This document shows positions 1 through 5,868 of a DNA stretch of 7,524 nucleotides, one piece after another. The stretch lies in NCBI GenBank assembly GCA_029960865.1, contig JASBVX010000064.1:1-7524 (forward strand), in the 5' to 3' direction. This DNA is from Bacillota bacterium. Its GTDB lineage: Bacteria > Bacillota > Sulfobacillia > RBS10-35. The position numbers and the translations under genes are program-made. Under the pieces are notes generated by a model, which was not told the DNA's origin, searched no databases, and was given only the letters and a program-made list of their open reading frames with translations. Each line of letters starts with the position of its first letter. Positions within the stretch are counted from its first letter, which is position 1.

Positions 1-1584
1 GGCGCTTTCCGGACCCGTGGTGTCCCCCTCCCAGATCACCCGGGAACCGATGCGGATGGCTCCGGTGGCCGCCAGGCCCACCGTCAAACCCGTCTGGCTC
101 CAGAGATGAGCCAGCAGCCGGGCCGTGGTGGTTTTTCCGTTGGTCCCCGTGATGGCGGCAATGGGGATGCGGCCGGCTTGGCCCCCCATGACATGCTGGA
201 TGATGGCGTCCCCCACGGGCCGGGGCCGGCCTTCATCGGGATCCAGATGCATCCGCAAGCCGGGGGACGCATTGACCTCCAGCAAAACTGCCTCCCGGCC
301 CTGAACCGAGGGGGCGATCAGGTCCACGCCGGCAATGTCGAGGCCGACGGCCATGGCTGCCTTTTCCGCCAGTGCCAATAACCCGGGGTGGATCTCCTCC
401 GTTACGTCCCGGGCAGTCCCTCCGGTCGAGAGATTAGCGGTGAAACGAAGGTATATGACCTCCCCGGGCGGCGGCACCGATTCCAGTGTGTACCCCTGGT
501 CGGCAAGGGCCTGGATGGCCGGCTCATCCAGGGGAATGCAGGTGAGGGAGCGGCCGTGACCTTCTCCCCGGCGGGGATGGCGGTTGGCGGCCTCCACCAG
601 CTCCCGGACAGTGCGCCGGCCATCCCCCACCACCTGGGGCGGCAGGCGCTGGGCCGCCGCCAAAGCGTTGCCGCCCACCACCAGGATGCGATAGGTGGCT
701 CCCGCCACGTACCGTTCCACCAGGAGGGGCCAGCCTTCCCGGGCAGCGTGGGTGACGGCTTCCCTAAGCTGCGCCTCCAAAAAGATAGGGCCGCTCACAC
801 CCCTTCCCTGCCGCCCTAGGGCGGGTTTCACCAGGACCGGCCCGCCCAGGCGAAAGAAGGCCTGGAGAGCTTCCCCGGGGCTAGAAGCCAGGTAACCTTC
901 CACCGTGGGCAGTCCCCACTCCCGCCAGCGCTCCTTCGTCAGGAATTTGTGCCCCGCCAGATCCACCGCCACGGCGGAGGTGGTATCGGCCACCGTGCCC
1001 CAAAAGCGGCGGCGGTGAATGCCGTGGCCCAGTTCCAGAAGGCTTCCCCCTAACCGCCGGACAGGGACACCCCTTTTGCGTGCCGCTTCGTACAAGCTCT
1101 GGGTGCTGGGACCCAGGATCGCTTCCGCGGCCCCGCTAAGGAAGGACTGCTGCCCATCCCTGGCGGCCGCCTCATCACCTGCCAGGAGAGCCTCCACCAA
1201 AGCCAACGCCTGGCGACCGGCGGATTCCCCTGTTTTTTCCTCCCCATGCTCGAAAACAATCAAAAAAAGATCCCCTTCCACCTGACGGGTCCGGCCAAAC
1301 CTGACGGGATAACCCGCCTCCACCTGCAGCTCCAGCGCCACGTGCTCCACCACATGGCCCAACCAGGTTCCTTCCTGCAGGCGCTCCACGAACCCCCCGG
1401 GATAACCCCGGCTGCAGTGGTGTTCCCTCAGCCCCGGCAAGAGGGCCAGGAGCCTTTCGTGGAAACCGGGAAATTCCCTGGACTCTCTGCCATAGAGATC
1501 CCCCAGGGACACCTCCATCGCCACCGCCGGTCTCAAACACCAGACATTGGGCCCAGAATAAACGCGGATCTTCTGGATTCTCAC
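1..1584 (-). CDS. cphA: Cyanophycin synthetase, 3' end beyond window (partial)
   Basis: The enzyme makes cyanophycin by ATP-dependent alternate addition of Asp to the backbone and Arg to the side chains, in the cytoplasm. The window holds 528 codons without a stop; the family is about 870-900 residues, so the Mur-ligase half is mostly off the left edge. Visible parts: an N-terminal domain (about 1-160) with SGPNVW near residue 10, SRGYPGGF near 58-65 and GHVVEH at 76-81; an ATP-grasp domain (about 200-465) with VADTTSAVAVDLAG, VLVKP at 250-254, YRILVVGG, HPRRGEGHGRSLT and EVNASPGLRMH; then the Mur-ligase P-loop GTNGKTTT at 480-487 and DTTGPESA at the edge. The intact P-loop suggests the two-ATP-site CphA1 type rather than CphA2. 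The GTG start at 1584 overlaps the cyanophycinase TGA by 4 nt (GTGA) and has AGGGAGGG 6 nt upstream. Family assignment is very secure; activity is inferred. Confidence 0.96.
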   Translation of the reverse strand, partial: MRIQKIRVYSGPNVWCLRPAVAMEVSLGDLYGRESREFPGFHERLLALLPGLREHHCSRGYPGGFVERLQEGTWLGHVVEHVALELQVEAGYPVRFGRTRQVEGDLFLIVFEHGEEKTGESAGRQALALVEALLAGDEAAARDGQQSFLSGAAEAILGPSTQSLYEAARKRGVPVRRLGGSLLELGHGIHRRRFWGTVADTTSAVAVDLAGHKFLTKERWREWGLPTVEGYLASSPGEALQAFFRLGGPVLVKPALGRQGRGVSGPIFLEAQLREAVTHAAREGWPLLVERYVAGATYRILVVGGNALAAAQRLPPQVVGDGRRTVRELVEAANRHPRRGEGHGRSLTCIPLDEPAIQALADQGYTLESVPPPGEVIYLRFTANLSTGGTARDVTEEIHPGLLALAEKAAMAVGLDIAGVDLIAPSVQGREAVLLEVNASPGLRMHLDPDEGRPRPVGDAIIQHVMGGQAGRIPIAAITGTNGKTTTARLLAHLWSQTGLTVGLAATGAIRIGSRVIWEGDTTGPESA

Positions 1585-2450
1585 AAGGTACCCTCCCTGG
1601 GCGTCCGGGTATCCAGCCGGAAGCCGTATCCCTCCGAGAGGACGTGGAGGGTAATGCCCCAGAGGGTCAAGGGTTCCTCCGGACTCAGTTCCGATACATT
1701 GCTCAGCTGGGTGGTGCGGCCATCCACCACCACCACCGTCCCTTCCCCCACCGCTTGCGCTTCATCTCCCTCGATAACCAGCGCCGTATTTTCGTCGATC
1801 CCGATGCCCAAAAGGCCCGGATTTTGCGCGACGGCGCTCAAAAGCCGCCCCATGCGGCCCCTCTGGGCGAAGTGCTGATCCACCACCGCCTCAGGAAGGA
1901 AACCCAGCCCGGGAGACAAGCGGATCACCTCCAGGGCGGGCGAAGCCATCTCCTTGCCGCCCACGATCATGACCCCGCTCATGGCAGAAGCCCCGGCGCT
2001 GGTGCCGGCCACGACGGCCCCTTCCCGAAAACGCCTCCGGATGATGTCGTGGGCGGGCGTTCCCCCCAAAAGGGTGGTGATGCGCAGCTGATCGCCGCCG
2101 GTAAAATAGAAACCCCGGCACGCTTCCAACCTCTTGAGGGTTTTTTCCTCTCGGGCCCAGGAACGCTCCATCAGGGAGAAGAACTCCAGCTCCAAATCCC
2201 AGGGAGAAAAAGCTTCCCTGTAGAGGGCTTCCGCTTTGCGGGGATCCTCCGTCGCCACGGCGAGAACGGCCAGGGCACCTTCGCCGCCCAAGGCTTCCAC
2301 GAAGCGCTGCAGAACCCGCCGCTGGCCGCGGATATCTTCATGGCCGCCGATGATGATCAGCACGCCTTGCCCTGGCACACCCTTACTTTTCCCTGACGGA
2401 GGAGGGGCCATACGGGAAGATAAAGCATCGGCCTCCCCGGGCCGATGCAT
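1581..2450 (-). CDS. cphB: Cyanophycinase (peptidase family S51, CphB type)
   Basis: A serine-type exopeptidase that releases beta-Asp-Arg dipeptides from cyanophycin, the breakdown partner of the synthetase encoded next. The longest form is 289 aa; the family is about 270. Seen in order: IIIGGHED near 32-39, FTGGDQ at 116-121, the nucleophile-elbow motif GTSAGAS with the presumed catalytic Ser at 151, DQHF at 191-194 followed by a basic RxR stretch, and GIGIDENTAL at 215-224. All are hallmark S51/CphB positions. The start is uncertain. ATG 2450 lies within a stem-loop and has no Shine-Dalgarno sequence. ATG 2411 (276 aa) also lacks one. GTG 2363 is preceded by CAGGG at 6 nt and would begin just before the first conserved strand (260 aa). 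The end overlaps cphA by 4 nt, so the two genes very likely share a transcript. Specificity is inferred from the motifs plus the neighbour. Confidence 0.94.
   Translation of the reverse strand: MHRPGEADALSSRMAPPPSGKSKGVPGQGVLIIIGGHEDIRGQRRVLQRFVEALGGEGALAVLAVATEDPRKAEALYREAFSPWDLELEFFSLMERSWAREEKTLKRLEACRGFYFTGGDQLRITTLLGGTPAHDIIRRRFREGAVVAGTSAGASAMSGVMIVGGKEMASPALEVIRLSPGLGFLPEAVVDQHFAQRGRMGRLLSAVAQNPGLLGIGIDENTALVIEGDEAQAVGEGTVVVVDGRTTQLSNVSELSPEEPLTLWGITLHVLSEGYGFRLDTRTPREGTL
1591..1598 (-). promoter_or_regulatory. Strong ribosome binding site of cphA
   Basis: The minus strand reads AGGGAGGG, then six bases (TACCTT), then the GTG start of cphA. It lies inside the last codons of the cyanophycinase gene. 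It fixes the GTG at 1584 as the cphA start and is the clearest Shine-Dalgarno sequence in the window, so cphA can be initiated independently as well as by coupling to the upstream gene. Confidence 0.85.
2425..2448 (-). terminator. GC-rich stem-loop after veg, possible weak terminator or attenuator
   Basis: The minus strand has a perfect 9-bp inverted repeat, GCATCGGCC and GGCCGATGC, around a 6-base loop, followed by TTTATCTTCCC. This resembles an intrinsic terminator with a poor U-tract, placed 27 bases after the veg stop. The same bases contain the first possible ATG of the cyanophycinase gene. Either the stem partly ends veg transcription and cyanophycinase starts further down, or it sits in the coding start and hampers initiation there. 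No second promoter for cphB is apparent, so I infer partial read-through. Confidence 0.5.
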
Positions 2451-2474
2451 AGAGACCGAGAGCGAGAGAGCGTT

Positions 2475-2738
2475 TCAGTCGGAGGAAGGGGAAAGGGCGT
2501 CTATCGGGGTGAGTTGTACCGCATCCATGAGAATGTCGGCATACGAGTAGCTGACACGGCGGTTTTGTTGGGATTCATCCAAGCGGATCACGAAATGGTT
2601 GGGATAAATCTGCTCCAACGTTCCTTCGCATTCTACGATCTTCCGGCGACCGGGATTCGCCCGCACATGCACTCGCTGGCCGATGAGGCTTTCAATGTGG
2701 GATCGGATGGGCGCCAGGCCACTGGGTTCTGCTGCCAT
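2475..2738 (-). CDS. veg: Veg family protein
   Basis: A small (87 aa) protein of the Veg family, which is widespread in Firmicutes. In Bacillus subtilis, Veg is linked to biofilm formation and to spore outgrowth; its biochemical role is not well settled. Seen in the sequence: the basic ANPGRRK segment (27-33), CEGTL, YPNHFVIRLD (45-54) and the highly conserved RVSYSYADIL (61-70), with family-typical length. It has its own tandem sigma-A promoters and a 97-bp upstream gap, the largest between genes here, matching the high independent expression known for veg in Bacillus. Its place after rsmA follows Firmicutes order, though the usual yabG between them is absent. The ATG at 2738 has GGGGGTGGAG just upstream. 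Confidence 0.95.
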   Translation of the reverse strand: MAAEPSGLAPIRSHIESLIGQRVHVRANPGRRKIVECEGTLEQIYPNHFVIRLDESQQNRRVSYSYADILMDAVQLTPIDALSPSSD

Positions 2739-2740
2739 TG

Positions 2741-2750
2741 CTCCACCCCC
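2741..2750 (-). promoter_or_regulatory. Ribosome binding site of veg
   Basis: The minus strand reads GGGGGTGGAG, then CA, then ATG. The GGGGGTGG part pairs imperfectly with the anti-Shine-Dalgarno at a suitable distance. It supports the start at 2738. Confidence 0.6.
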
Positions 2751-2771
2751 AAAAGGCAGGTTCTGTGAAGT

Positions 2772-2800
2772 AGTTTACTCAACGGTACGAGAAAAGTCAA
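2772..2800 (-). promoter_or_regulatory. Second (proximal) sigma-A promoter of veg
   Basis: The -35 box TTGACT (2800-2795) and the -10 box TAAACT (2777-2772) are separated by exactly 17 bases. The -35 matches consensus at 5 of 6 positions and the -10 at 4 of 6. It is weaker than the distal promoter and would give a leader of about 27 nt. Confidence 0.6.
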
Positions 2801-2809
2801 AAAGAAGGC

Positions 2810-2839
2810 AGTATACGTGAGAAGGCCCGCTCTTGTCAA
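2810..2839 (-). promoter_or_regulatory. Distal sigma-A promoter of veg, overlapping the upstream stop codon
   Basis: A perfect -35 box TTGACA (2839-2834), an 18-base spacer and a TATACT -10 box (2815-2810; 5 of 6 matches). The TGA stop of the thioesterase-NTPase gene is embedded in the -35 box. Start of transcription is expected near 2803, about 65 nt before the veg ATG. This is one of the two best promoters in the window. Confidence 0.8.
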
Positions 2840-3783
2840 CGCGCCGGAGGGGTTCCCCTCCAGCCCAGGAGAGGGGCCAGGGCTGCCCAAATGGCCGGTT
2901 TCCACGCCTCCTCTCGGGTCACCAGACCGCTGGTGGCAAAGGCCATGGCTCCTCCCTTCTCTCCGGCCTGCTCCACCCCCCAGAGGTCATCGATGATCCG
3001 TTCCAGGTTCTCCCCCTGGCGCAGGCGCTGGGCCACCTCCTCCGGGAGGGGCACCTCCACCGTGCGGCTGTGGGCCTCCTGGCCTGTGGGGGTGATGGCG
3101 GCGCACCAGCCGACGACAAAGATCGTTCCCTTTCGTTCCACGAGGCCTGATTCCAAGCCTAGACCCACCTGACCATTTCCGATCTCCAGGGCCTTCAGGG
3201 CCCGCCGGGTGGCTCCTTGCTGGATGGCCTCATCTCCCCAAGGCAGGGGATCCAGCCCCGGGACCGCCACCTCCTGCAAACGGATAGCCTCGCCCGCCTT
3301 CCATAGAGCTTCCCAAACAGCCTGCTTTTTTCCGCGGTTGGTGGAACCCAGAACGACCTGGAGGGGCGGCTCTTCTTCCGCGAGCAGGAAAGGTTGCAGA
3401 TGTTGCCGCATCCGTGGGTCCAGAGGCGAAGAAGTCCCTTGCGGCCCCACCTGGACCGTGACATCGTCCCCTTCGGCCAAAAGATCGCCTCCAATCCCAT
3501 AGAGGCGATGGGCAAAATGGAGGCTGCTGCGCCCCATCTCTTTCAAGAAACTTTCCAAATAGACCTTCTGTCCCAGGCGAACCGGCTTCCGATATTGGCA
3601 CTGGGCCTTGGCCACGGCAAAGCGCGAGATGTTCTTTTCTCTTTCCAGATCCAATCCCAGGGCCTGGCGAAATACTTCCATGCGGCCCATTTCGAAGAGG
3701 GTGAAATACTCCCCGTAATACATGATCCCTTGGGCATCGGTGTCGCGAAAACGAACGCTGTGTTCGATCCGGGCTTTGCGCAT
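2836..3783 (-). CDS. YbgC-type thioesterase fused to YjjX/DUF84 NTPase
   Basis: A 315-residue two-domain protein. Residues 1 to about 133 are a 4-hydroxybenzoyl-CoA thioesterase/YbgC hotdog domain: RFRDTDAQGIMYYGEYF with the presumed catalytic Asp16, then FEMGRMEVFRQ and a VxLGQKVYLES strand. Residues about 141-315 match the whole YjjX/DUF84 family (about 170 aa), which hydrolyses ITP and XTP to keep deaminated purines out of nucleic acids: VVLGSTNRGKKQA (143-155), GLGLESGL (207-214), VPLPEEV (244-250), RQGENL, GGAMAFATSGLVTR (277-290) and ALAPLL. No stop or frameshift separates them. Near the junction I find no start codon with a ribosome binding site, so one polypeptide is likely. The ATG lies 1 nt after the YkuK stop and has no Shine-Dalgarno sequence, implying translational coupling. 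Each domain is recognised with good confidence; the thioester substrate is unknown. Confidence 0.9.
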   Translation of the reverse strand: MRKARIEHSVRFRDTDAQGIMYYGEYFTLFEMGRMEVFRQALGLDLEREKNISRFAVAKAQCQYRKPVRLGQKVYLESFLKEMGRSSLHFAHRLYGIGGDLLAEGDDVTVQVGPQGTSSPLDPRMRQHLQPFLLAEEEPPLQVVLGSTNRGKKQAVWEALWKAGEAIRLQEVAVPGLDPLPWGDEAIQQGATRRALKALEIGNGQVGLGLESGLVERKGTIFVVGWCAAITPTGQEAHSRTVEVPLPEEVAQRLRQGENLERIIDDLWGVEQAGEKGGAMAFATSGLVTREEAWKPAIWAALAPLLGWRGTPPAR

Positions 3784-3784
3784 G

Positions 3785-4258
3785 CTACTTGGTATGGCGG
3801 TCGGCGACGGCGGAAGCGCCGAAGGAGTCGGGCTTGATCCGCACGTGGTAACCGCTCCCTGTCACCATCCCCACGATTTCCCGGATCAAATGCCGGGTGT
3901 CTCCGTTGGGGCCGATATCCACATGGATCTCGATATCCAGCTCTGCCGCGGCGCTGTCCCCCAGGCGCTGAGTCAGCTCTCCCGCCAGCTTCAAACTCAG
4001 GGATGTTTCGTAAAAGATGCGCTGGCGCAAGGAACGGATGGCCGGCTCCTCGTGCTTTTGATAGAAATACCGCGCCCCTTTCCCCTGCCGGTGGATCACC
4101 ACCGCCGTGACAAAGGTGACCAAGGCCTCCTTCAGCTGGGAGTCCGTTCCCACGATGAGCCGGTAACGGGCTTCCGGGTCCTGGTGGACGAAGTCGCTCA
4201 GATCCTGGAAGAGGCCTTCAAAGGTCAAGACACCCCGCGTCGGACTGTGAAAGGCCAT
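3785..4258 (-). CDS. YkuK family (DUF458) RNase H-like protein
   Basis: A 157-residue protein closely resembling Bacillus subtilis YkuK over its full length. Seen: FHSPTRG at the start, YRLIVGTDSQ (32-41), a FVTAVVIHRQGKGARYFY strand pair, SLRQRIFYETSLSL (76-89), IEIHVDIG (109-116), LIREIVGMVTGSGY (124-137) and the C-terminal KPDSFGASAVADRHTK. The family is classed as having an RNase H-like fold. Asp39, Glu84, Glu110 and Asp114 are candidate acidic centre residues (inference). Its cellular role is not established. It begins 3 nt after the rsmA stop, with AAAGGG six bases before the ATG, inside the last rsmA codons. It ends 1 nt before the fusion gene. Its position among tRNA and rRNA enzymes fits an RNA-related job, but that is guilt by association. 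Confidence 0.9.
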   Translation of the reverse strand: MAFHSPTRGVLTFEGLFQDLSDFVHQDPEARYRLIVGTDSQLKEALVTFVTAVVIHRQGKGARYFYQKHEEPAIRSLRQRIFYETSLSLKLAGELTQRLGDSAAAELDIEIHVDIGPNGDTRHLIREIVGMVTGSGYHVRIKPDSFGASAVADRHTK

Positions 4259-4261
4259 AGG

Positions 4262-5098
4262 TTACCCTTTGCCCCCTTTTGCCTCCTCCTCGATCATACC
4301 GCTACTTCCCCCCTGCCACGGCCAGTGTGAAAAAAGAGCCACGAAATCCCACAGCGTCAGTTCCTGGGCTCTCTTTTGCGGATCAACGCCGCTTTTCTCC
4401 AGGATGGCGGTCAAGTCGGCCTTGCTCAGGCCCGATCCACCGCGGAGGGCATTGAGAATCGTCTTTCGCCGGGTGGCAAAAGACCACCGCACCAGGCGGA
4501 AAAGCTTTTCTTCGTCTTCCCTATTGCCCAGCAGTGTTTTTTGCCTGGGCCAAAGGCGAACCACCGCCGATTCCACCTTCGGCGGGGGGCGAAACGATCC
4601 CGGCGCTACGGTAAAGAGCATCTCCACCCGAGCGTAGTATTGGCAGAAAAGGCTCAAGGACCCGTAGGCGGGGCTCCCTGGAGGAGCGGCCATCCGCAGG
4701 GCCACCTCCTTTTGCACCATGGCCACGATCCGTTCCCACAGGTGTCCCGCTTCCAAAAGGGAGGTGAGGATCGGGGTGGCGGCGTAGTAGGGGAGGTTTC
4801 CGGTGGCTTTCCAAGGCGGATCGGCCACCACCTCTTCCCAGCGCAGGCGCCTGGCGTCGGCCCACACCAGCTCCAAACCGGGATGTTGATGGGCGAGGCT
4901 TTCCAGGAAGGGGGCCATCTGGGGGTCGACTTCCACCGCCCGTACCCTGGCCCCCTGGGCCAGGAGGTGGCGGGTCAGCGCCCCTTCTCCCGCCCCGATC
5001 TCCACGACCCCATCCCCTACCTGGAGATCGAGGGCCCCGGCGATGCGGGCAAGAACCCTTTCATCGCGGAGAAAATGCTGGCCCAGGGGACGCCTCAC
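4262..5098 (-). CDS. rsmA: 16S rRNA dimethyladenosine methyltransferase RsmA (KsgA)
   Basis: It dimethylates the two adjacent adenosines in the 3'-terminal helix of 16S rRNA using S-adenosylmethionine, a late step in small-subunit maturation. With a GTG start at 5098 it has 278 aa, normal for the family. Seen: RPLGQHFL at the N-terminus, the SAM-binding motif EIGAGEGALTRHL (33 on), EVDPQM, WADA with Asp81, the target-base motif GNLPYY (about 100-105), VQKEVALRM, and SFRPPPKVESAVV (about 168-180), then a C-terminal helical part with FATRRKTILNALR. The frame is open to 5206, but that extension lies inside tatD, is of poor composition and precedes the expected RsmA N-terminus. GTG 5098 overlaps the tatD TGA by 4 nt (GTGA), pointing to coupled translation. 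No rnmV lies between tatD and rsmA, unlike in Bacillus. Confidence 0.96.
   Translation of the reverse strand: MRRPLGQHFLRDERVLARIAGALDLQVGDGVVEIGAGEGALTRHLLAQGARVRAVEVDPQMAPFLESLAHQHPGLELVWADARRLRWEEVVADPPWKATGNLPYYAATPILTSLLEAGHLWERIVAMVQKEVALRMAAPPGSPAYGSLSLFCQYYARVEMLFTVAPGSFRPPPKVESAVVRLWPRQKTLLGNREDEEKLFRLVRWSFATRRKTILNALRGGSGLSKADLTAILEKSGVDPQKRAQELTLWDFVALFSHWPWQGGSSGMIEEEAKGGKG
4265..4270 (-). promoter_or_regulatory. Ribosome binding site of the YkuK-family gene
   Basis: The minus strand reads AAAGGG, then TAACCT, then ATG; the TAA in the spacer is the rsmA stop. It supports the start at 4258. Confidence 0.6.
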
Positions 5099-5868
5099 GG
5101 CCGGATCCCGAAGAGGGCGCGGGCATTTTCCCGGGTGAGGCAGGCGACTTCCTCGGGGGTGGTGTCCCAGAGGGCCGCCAGCGCCTTGCCCGTTTCCACC
5201 ACCCATCCGGGCTGGTTTCTCTTCCCGCGGTGAGGGACCGGCGCCAGGTATGGGGCATCGGTTTCCACGACCACCCGCTCCCGGGGAAGGTCAGCCACCA
5301 CCTCCCGAAGGTCCCTGGCATTCTTGAAGGTGAGGATGCCGCCCACTCCCAGATAAAGGCCCAGATTCAAGGCGGCCCAGGCCTCTTCCCGCGTCCCCGT
5401 AAAAGCGTGCCAGACGCCGGCCCGGGGAAGGGGATGCCGCCCGATCCAATCCAGCAAATGGGCTGCGGAGTCCCGCACATGGAAGATCAGGGGAAGGTCC
5501 AGCTGGCGGGCCAGCTCCCAGTGGAAGAGGAGGGCCTCTTCCTGCGCTTCCCGCGGCGGGTCGTCATAGTGGAAATCCAGCCCCGTTTCTCCCACCGCCA
5601 CAAAGGAACCGGTAGCGGCCAGGCTTTCCAAGGCTTCCCTTTGATCGGTCAACTGGTGGGCGTTTTGGGGGTGGAGCCCCACCGTCGGGTAGAGGCGGGG
5701 CTCCCGGCGAGCCATGACCAGCGCTTGGCGGGACGTGGCGGCGTCGTATCCCACCGCGATGATGCCCTCCAGCCCGGCATCCCAAGCTTGCGCCAAGACC
5801 TCTTGGCCATCAGCGGCAAAAGCCTGGTCCATGACGTGGGCGTGGGTATCCCACCAGCAGCCCCTCAA
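5095..5868 (-). CDS. tatD: TatD family metal-dependent hydrolase/DNase
   Basis: A TIM-barrel amidohydrolase-superfamily nuclease of 257 aa, the usual length; family members show 3'-5' exonuclease or DNase activity and are tied to DNA repair and tRNA or RNA turnover. Metal-binding motifs are complete: DTHAH (His9, His11), GLHP (64-67), GETGLD (Glu94), FHVRD (His130), HAFTG (His154) and ETDAPYLAP (Asp204). It starts with TTG at 5868, overlapping the metG TGA by 4 nt (TTGA). No in-frame ATG or GTG precedes the DTHAH motif, so the rare start is well supported, although the Shine-Dalgarno sequence is weak. It ends overlapping rsmA. The metG-tatD-rsmA order is the common Firmicutes arrangement. Confidence 0.95.
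   Translation of the reverse strand: MRGCWWDTHAHVMDQAFAADGQEVLAQAWDAGLEGIIAVGYDAATSRQALVMARREPRLYPTVGLHPQNAHQLTDQREALESLAATGSFVAVGETGLDFHYDDPPREAQEEALLFHWELARQLDLPLIFHVRDSAAHLLDWIGRHPLPRAGVWHAFTGTREEAWAALNLGLYLGVGGILTFKNARDLREVVADLPRERVVVETDAPYLAPVPHRGKRNQPGWVVETGKALAALWDTTPEEVACLTRENARALFGIRP

Noticed and set aside
1175..1540. Minus-strand open frame overlapping the start of cphA in another frame
   Set aside because: The neighbouring frame from GTG 1584 gives the conserved CphA N-terminus without interruption, while this frame gives a Gly/Arg-rich out-of-frame product.
1644..2396. Open frame on the plus strand (250 codons) opposite the cyanophycinase gene
   Set aside because: It mirrors the codon structure of the cyanophycinase gene, shows low-complexity Pro/His/Gly composition and has no credible ribosome binding site.
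5099..5206. 36-codon upstream extension of rsmA to an apparent start at 5206
   Set aside because: The extension lies wholly inside tatD, has Gly/Pro/His-rich out-of-frame composition and precedes the normal RsmA N-terminus; GTG 5098 with the GTGA overlap is a better start.
4376..5233. Long open frame on the plus strand (285 codons) opposite rsmA
   Set aside because: It is antisense to a clear RsmA gene, its translation is rich in Gly, Pro, Arg and His with no recognisable motif, and such frames are expected in GC-rich DNA.
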